NCBI GenBank assembly: GCA_009922885.1
Contig: RFUP01000094.1
Location: forward strand, 1 to 7,963
DNA length: 7,963 nt
Direction: 5' to 3'
From: Paracoccaceae bacterium
Lineage (GTDB): Bacteria; Pseudomonadota; Alphaproteobacteria; Rhodobacterales; Rhodobacteraceae
This document shows positions 6,033 through 7,963 of the stretch, one piece after another. The stretch's first letter is position 1; each line of letters opens with the position of its first letter. A program made the position numbers and the translations under genes. The notes below the pieces were generated by a model. The model was not told the DNA's origin. It saw only the letters and a program-made list of their open reading frames with translations, and searched no databases.

Positions 6033-6563
6033 TTAGTTGCTGCCGCGCGGTATGGCGGAAAGGCCTAGCTTTCGAGCGGCTGCGAGCGAGAGAATCCCTG
6101 AATCAAGCCCCTCCGGTGCCTGATAGGCCCGCACCGCCGCGCGTGTTCTGCCGTCCATCTCGCCTGTGATCGGCCCGTTGTATAGCCCCCGCGCCGCCAA
6201 GGCGCGCTGGACCGAAGCAATGAACTCGGGCGTCGCTTCGCGCTCGCAGGGGGTTTCGAACCACGTCTCGCGCCGTTCGCGCATGATCTGCTGGCGGGTT
6301 TCGGTCTTGTAGATCGCGGGGTTCAGCACCCGCCCGTCGGTGGTCACTTCGGCGGGTTGCAGCAGGATCTGTTCGGTCACGGTTTCGATGATGGCGGGCG
6401 TCGCGTGCTTACCCCAGCAGGAGCCGGGCGAGGCACCGGGTGGGGCTTCCTGATACTGGCGCGAAACCTCGCCGCCATAGGGGCCAAGCGTCTGGCATCC
6501 GGCCACGCCAAAAACCGCGACAAGCGCGGCAACTCGCAAAGCAAGCGGCGGGGTTCGGGTCAT
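6033..6563 (-). CDS. Lipoprotein with C-terminal peptidoglycan-binding domain
   Basis: This 176-aa protein begins with a lipoprotein signal peptide (RTPPLALRVAALVAVFGVAGC), with lipobox VAGC and lipidated Cys23, so it should be anchored in the envelope. Residues about 49-106 form a middle region bounded by Cys49 and Cys106, which could form a disulphide. Its pattern (CWGKHATPAIIETVTEQILLQ, then NPAIYKTETRQQI) resembles the repeated PAxYETxTEQ segments I recall from some envelope and peptidoglycan-binding proteins. Residues about 113-167 (FIASVQRALAARGLYNGPI, then DGRTRAAVRAYQ) match the PG_binding_1 helical domain. No catalytic domain is visible, so it probably tethers or marks the cell wall. 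The ATG at 6563 is preceded by an AGAGG element about 10 nt upstream. It is a lone gene on the minus strand, 165 nt upstream of the RTX gene. The exact role is unknown. Confidence 0.85.
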   Translation of the reverse strand: MTRTPPLALRVAALVAVFGVAGCQTLGPYGGEVSRQYQEAPPGASPGSCWGKHATPAIIETVTEQILLQPAEVTTDGRVLNPAIYKTETRQQIMRERRETWFETPCEREATPEFIASVQRALAARGLYNGPITGEMDGRTRAAVRAYQAPEGLDSGILSLAAARKLGLSAIPRGSN

Positions 6564-6626
6564 CTGCTCAAAGCCTCTTCTGGGCGTTTCGGAAACCCTA
6601 GCGCACTCCAGAGTTATGGGAAAGCG

Positions 6627-6636
6627 CCTTGCAAGG
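6627..6636. repeat. Perfect 10-bp palindrome in the gap between the lipoprotein and OB-fold genes
   Basis: CCTTGCAAGG is fully self-complementary and lies in the 103-nt gap (6564-6666) upstream of the lipoprotein gene. The gap otherwise shows no convincing promoter or terminator; a GCGC-rich inverted repeat at 6643-6655 lacks a following U-tract on either strand. Confidence 0.2.
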
Positions 6637-6666
6637 GGTAGGGCGCGGGCCGCGCAAAAGCGTTGC

Positions 6667-7047
6667 TCAGAAGTCGCCCCGATCCTCGGCCAGAAGCTCG
6701 TCGAGCAGCGCCGAGATATCCTCCACGCTTTCCGCGATCACATGCGTGACCCCGCCTTCCCGCTGCACCCGCCCTGTTACCCGCATCATCCGCGAGGCGA
6801 TCACCGTGCGCCGCTGCGCCTCGTAGAGCTTTTTCCAGATGATCACGTTCACCACGCCGGTTTCATCTTCGAGCGTGACAAAGATCACCCCCTTCGCAGT
6901 GCCGGGGCGCTGGCGCAGGATCACAAGGCCCGCCACCGTCACCCGCGCGCCATTCGGCGGATAATCGAGGTAACCCGCCGGAACCGCCGAAGGCGGGCGG
7001 GGCCAGTCGTCTGGGTGGGGCAACACGAATTGGTTCAAAGGGCGCAT
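6667..7047 (-). CDS. Stand-alone OB-fold protein equivalent to the C-terminal domain of error-prone DNA polymerase DnaE2/ImuC
   Basis: The 126-aa product is nearly all OB-fold. Residues about 33-108 (NGARVTVAGLVILRQRPGTA, KGVIFVTLEDETGVVNVIIW, VTGRVQREGGVTHVIAES) read like the OB domain near the C-terminus of DnaE2/ImuC, the SOS-induced translesion polymerase of alphaproteobacteria. All polymerase, PHP and thumb parts (about 900 residues in DnaE2) are absent, as is the usual C-terminal tail after the OB-fold. Residues 1-32 are Pro-rich and do not look like DnaE2. The reading frame is closed by TAA at 7069-7071, so the ATG at 7047 is the first possible start; no Shine-Dalgarno is visible before it. 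A LexA box sits immediately upstream. It may be a functional single-strand DNA or protein-binding domain recruited to the SOS response, or the surviving piece of a decayed dnaE2. I see no internal stop or frameshift. Confidence 0.8.
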   Translation of the reverse strand: MRPLNQFVLPHPDDWPRPPSAVPAGYLDYPPNGARVTVAGLVILRQRPGTAKGVIFVTLEDETGVVNVIIWKKLYEAQRRTVIASRMMRVTGRVQREGGVTHVIAESVEDISALLDELLAEDRGDF

Positions 7048-7052
7048 AATAG

Positions 7053-7067
7053 GAACAATACAGGAAC
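7053..7067 (-). promoter_or_regulatory. LexA (SOS) box GTTC-N7-GTTC for the OB-fold gene
   Basis: On the plus strand GAAC (7053-7056) and GAAC (7064-7067) are direct repeats with 7 bases between them. On the minus strand this reads GTTC-CTGTATT-GTTC, an exact match to the alphaproteobacterial LexA box known from Rhodobacter and relatives, and the spacer is AT-rich as expected. The box ends 5 nt before the ATG of the OB-fold gene. The pattern is seen; binding by LexA is inference from established knowledge of the site. Confidence 0.75.
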
Positions 7068-7084
7068 ATTAATCTGACTCGCAA
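7055..7084 (-). promoter_or_regulatory. Candidate SOS promoter with a start site at or next to the ATG
   Basis: On the minus strand TTGCGA (7084-7079) and TATTGT (7060-7055), spacer 18, fit a sigma-70 promoter with 4 of 6 matches each. The -10 lies inside the LexA box, the usual arrangement for SOS repression. Transcription would begin about 7 nt downstream, close to the ATG at 7047, implying a leaderless mRNA. This agrees with the missing ribosome binding site. Confidence 0.4.
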
Positions 7085-7172
7085 TCCTGTGACGCAAAAG
7101 GCGGAAAATTACTCTGGAAGCGGGCAGGGGGCTTCGCTAGGTAGAAGCGCGAGTTTTTGAGGAACCGGACCG

Positions 7173-7496
7173 ATGGCAAAAATCACCTATGTCGAGCACA
7201 ATGGCACCCAACACGTCGTGGAAGTGGCAAACGGCCTTTCCGTGATGGAAGGCGCGCGGGACAATAACGTTCCCGGAATCGAAGCCGATTGCGGCGGTGC
7301 CTGCGCCTGCTCGACCTGCCACGTCTATGTGGATCCGGCATGGGTGTCGAAGCTGCCCGCCAAGGATGACATGGAAGCCGATATGCTCGACTTCGCATGG
7401 CAGCCGGACACGGAGCGTTCGCGCCTTACCTGCCAGATCAAAGTAACCGACGCGCTCGACGGCCTTGTCGTGCATATGCCCGAAAAACAGATCTGA
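7173..7496 (+). CDS. fdxE: [2Fe-2S] ferredoxin, adrenodoxin/FdVI (FdxE) type
   Basis: This 107-aa cytoplasmic electron carrier has four cluster ligands in the adrenodoxin/ISC pattern: Cys40-X5-Cys46-X2-Cys49 and Cys87. Cys44 is an extra cysteine in the loop (DCGGACACSTCH). The sequence closely resembles what I recall of R. capsulatus ferredoxin VI (fdxE), including IEADCGGACACSTCHVYVDP, RLTCQIKV and the LDGLVVHMPEKQI ending. This class passes electrons to partners such as cytochromes P450 or Fe-S assembly factors; no partner enzyme is seen here. The start is supported by GAGG at 7159-7162, 10 nt upstream. Its stop TGA shares a base with the ATG of the next gene, so translation of the two is probably coupled. 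It is divergent from the OB-fold gene, with 125 nt between the starts. Confidence 0.93.
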   Translation: MAKITYVEHNGTQHVVEVANGLSVMEGARDNNVPGIEADCGGACACSTCHVYVDPAWVSKLPAKDDMEADMLDFAWQPDTERSRLTCQIKVTDALDGLVVHMPEKQI

Positions 7497-7510
7497 TGCG
7501 CGCGCGCGCG
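7496..7510 (+). repeat. Alternating purine-pyrimidine (GC)n tract at the start codon
   Basis: From the ATG onward 15 nt alternate strictly between purine and pyrimidine, with six GC dinucleotides in a row. The tract encodes the Arg/Ala N-terminus of the VCBS-repeat protein. Such tracts can adopt Z-DNA and can slip during replication; a change of one unit would shift the frame. Confidence 0.5.
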
Positions 7511-7963
7511 CCGCGACAGCTGGCCCGCCTCTGGCGCGCTTCCGCTCGCGGCGCGGGGCTGGCCTTGAGCTTTTGGCTGGCCGGGCAGGGCGCTTCTGCC
7601 CAGACGATCCTCTCTGCCGAATTCAGCGAACCCACGCCGCGCTATGATCACGCGATCCTTGGCGATGCGCTGGAATGGGGGGCGCTGACCTTGGCCCTAA
7701 GCGACGGCACGCGGCGGCTTTTCCGACTGCCGGAAACGCTTGTGTTCGAAGACCTCACCCCCCGGCTGGCCGACCTCGACGGCGATGGTGCGCCGGAAGT
7801 GATCGTCGTGGAAACCTCCCTGGCCAAGGGCGGGCGGTTGGCCGTGTGGGGGCCGGAAGGCCAGATCGCGCAAACACCCCATATCGGCCAGACGCATCGC
7901 TGGCTTGCCCCCATTGGTGCGGCTGATCTCGACGGCGACGGCAAAGTCGAAATCGCCTATATC
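7496..7963 (+). CDS. Secreted FG-GAP/VCBS-repeat protein, N-terminal part (3' end outside window)
   Basis: The frame is open from ATG at 7496 to the window edge (156 codons). The N-terminus is an Arg-rich signal peptide with a hydrophobic core (GAGLALSFWLAG) and likely cleavage after ASA at about residue 35. Two calcium-binding FG-GAP-like motifs follow: ADLDGDGAPEVIVVE (92-106) and AADLDGDGKVEIAYI (142-156), about 50 residues apart. This is the repeat spacing of integrin-like beta-propellers and VCBS-repeat proteins, so more blades should lie beyond the window. It should act in the periplasm or outside; ligand and function are unknown. The ATG overlaps the fdxE stop (TGATG, 7494-7498) and has no clear ribosome binding site of its own, so translation probably depends on coupling to fdxE. 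Confidence 0.82.
   Translation, partial: MRARAPRQLARLWRASARGAGLALSFWLAGQGASAQTILSAEFSEPTPRYDHAILGDALEWGALTLALSDGTRRLFRLPETLVFEDLTPRLADLDGDGAPEVIVVETSLAKGGRLAVWGPEGQIAQTPHIGQTHRWLAPIGAADLDGDGKVEIAYI

Noticed and set aside
6863..7084. A 73-aa minus-strand frame overlapping the OB-fold gene
   Set aside because: It is out of frame with the recognised OB-fold coding sequence and has Arg/Pro-rich shadow composition.
7117..7148. GAAGC / GCTTC / GAAGC arms before fdxE that could form alternative hairpins
   Set aside because: Each stem is only 5 bp with mismatched flanks, and no leader peptide or U-tract supports an attenuator.

Overview
The window looks like the chromosome of an alphaproteobacterium of the Rhodobacterales (Roseobacter/Rhodobacter group). 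The evidence is the high G+C content, the gene order glutathione reductase - hflK - hflC - DUF2065 - Do-family protease, a ferredoxin that closely resembles my recollection of Rhodobacter capsulatus FdVI, and an alphaproteobacterial-type LexA box (GTTC-N7-GTTC). All calls come from reading the sequence; no database search was run.

Plus strand, 1-4388: the 3' end of a glutathione-disulfide reductase gene. It is followed by a tightly packed hflK-hflC-DUF2065 unit (1-nt gap, then a 4-nt overlap) and, after about 138 nt, a periplasmic HtrA/DegP-type protease with two PDZ domains. These genes form a membrane and envelope protein quality-control block: HflKC is the SPFH scaffold that modulates the FtsH protease at the inner membrane, and DegP removes misfolded periplasmic proteins. 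A strong hairpin at 4410-4435 closes the block and separates it from a convergent gene.

Minus strand, 4455-7047: an acidic RTX calcium-binding protein of 470 aa, probably a type I secretion substrate, with an AT-rich upstream region of about 165 bp full of dyad symmetries. Upstream of it are a lipoprotein with a C-terminal peptidoglycan-binding domain and a 126-aa protein that consists almost only of the OB-fold found at the C-terminus of the error-prone DNA polymerase DnaE2/ImuC. The last gene has an exact LexA-box match ending 5 nt before its start codon.

Plus strand, 7173-7963: a [2Fe-2S] ferredoxin (FdVI/FdxE type) whose stop codon overlaps the start of a secreted FG-GAP/VCBS-repeat protein that runs off the window.

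The most interesting item is the apparently SOS-controlled, stand-alone DnaE2-type OB-fold gene at 6667-7047, whose promoter geometry suggests a leaderless mRNA. Second are the dyad-rich control region of the RTX gene and a 12-nt motif it shares with the degP upstream region.
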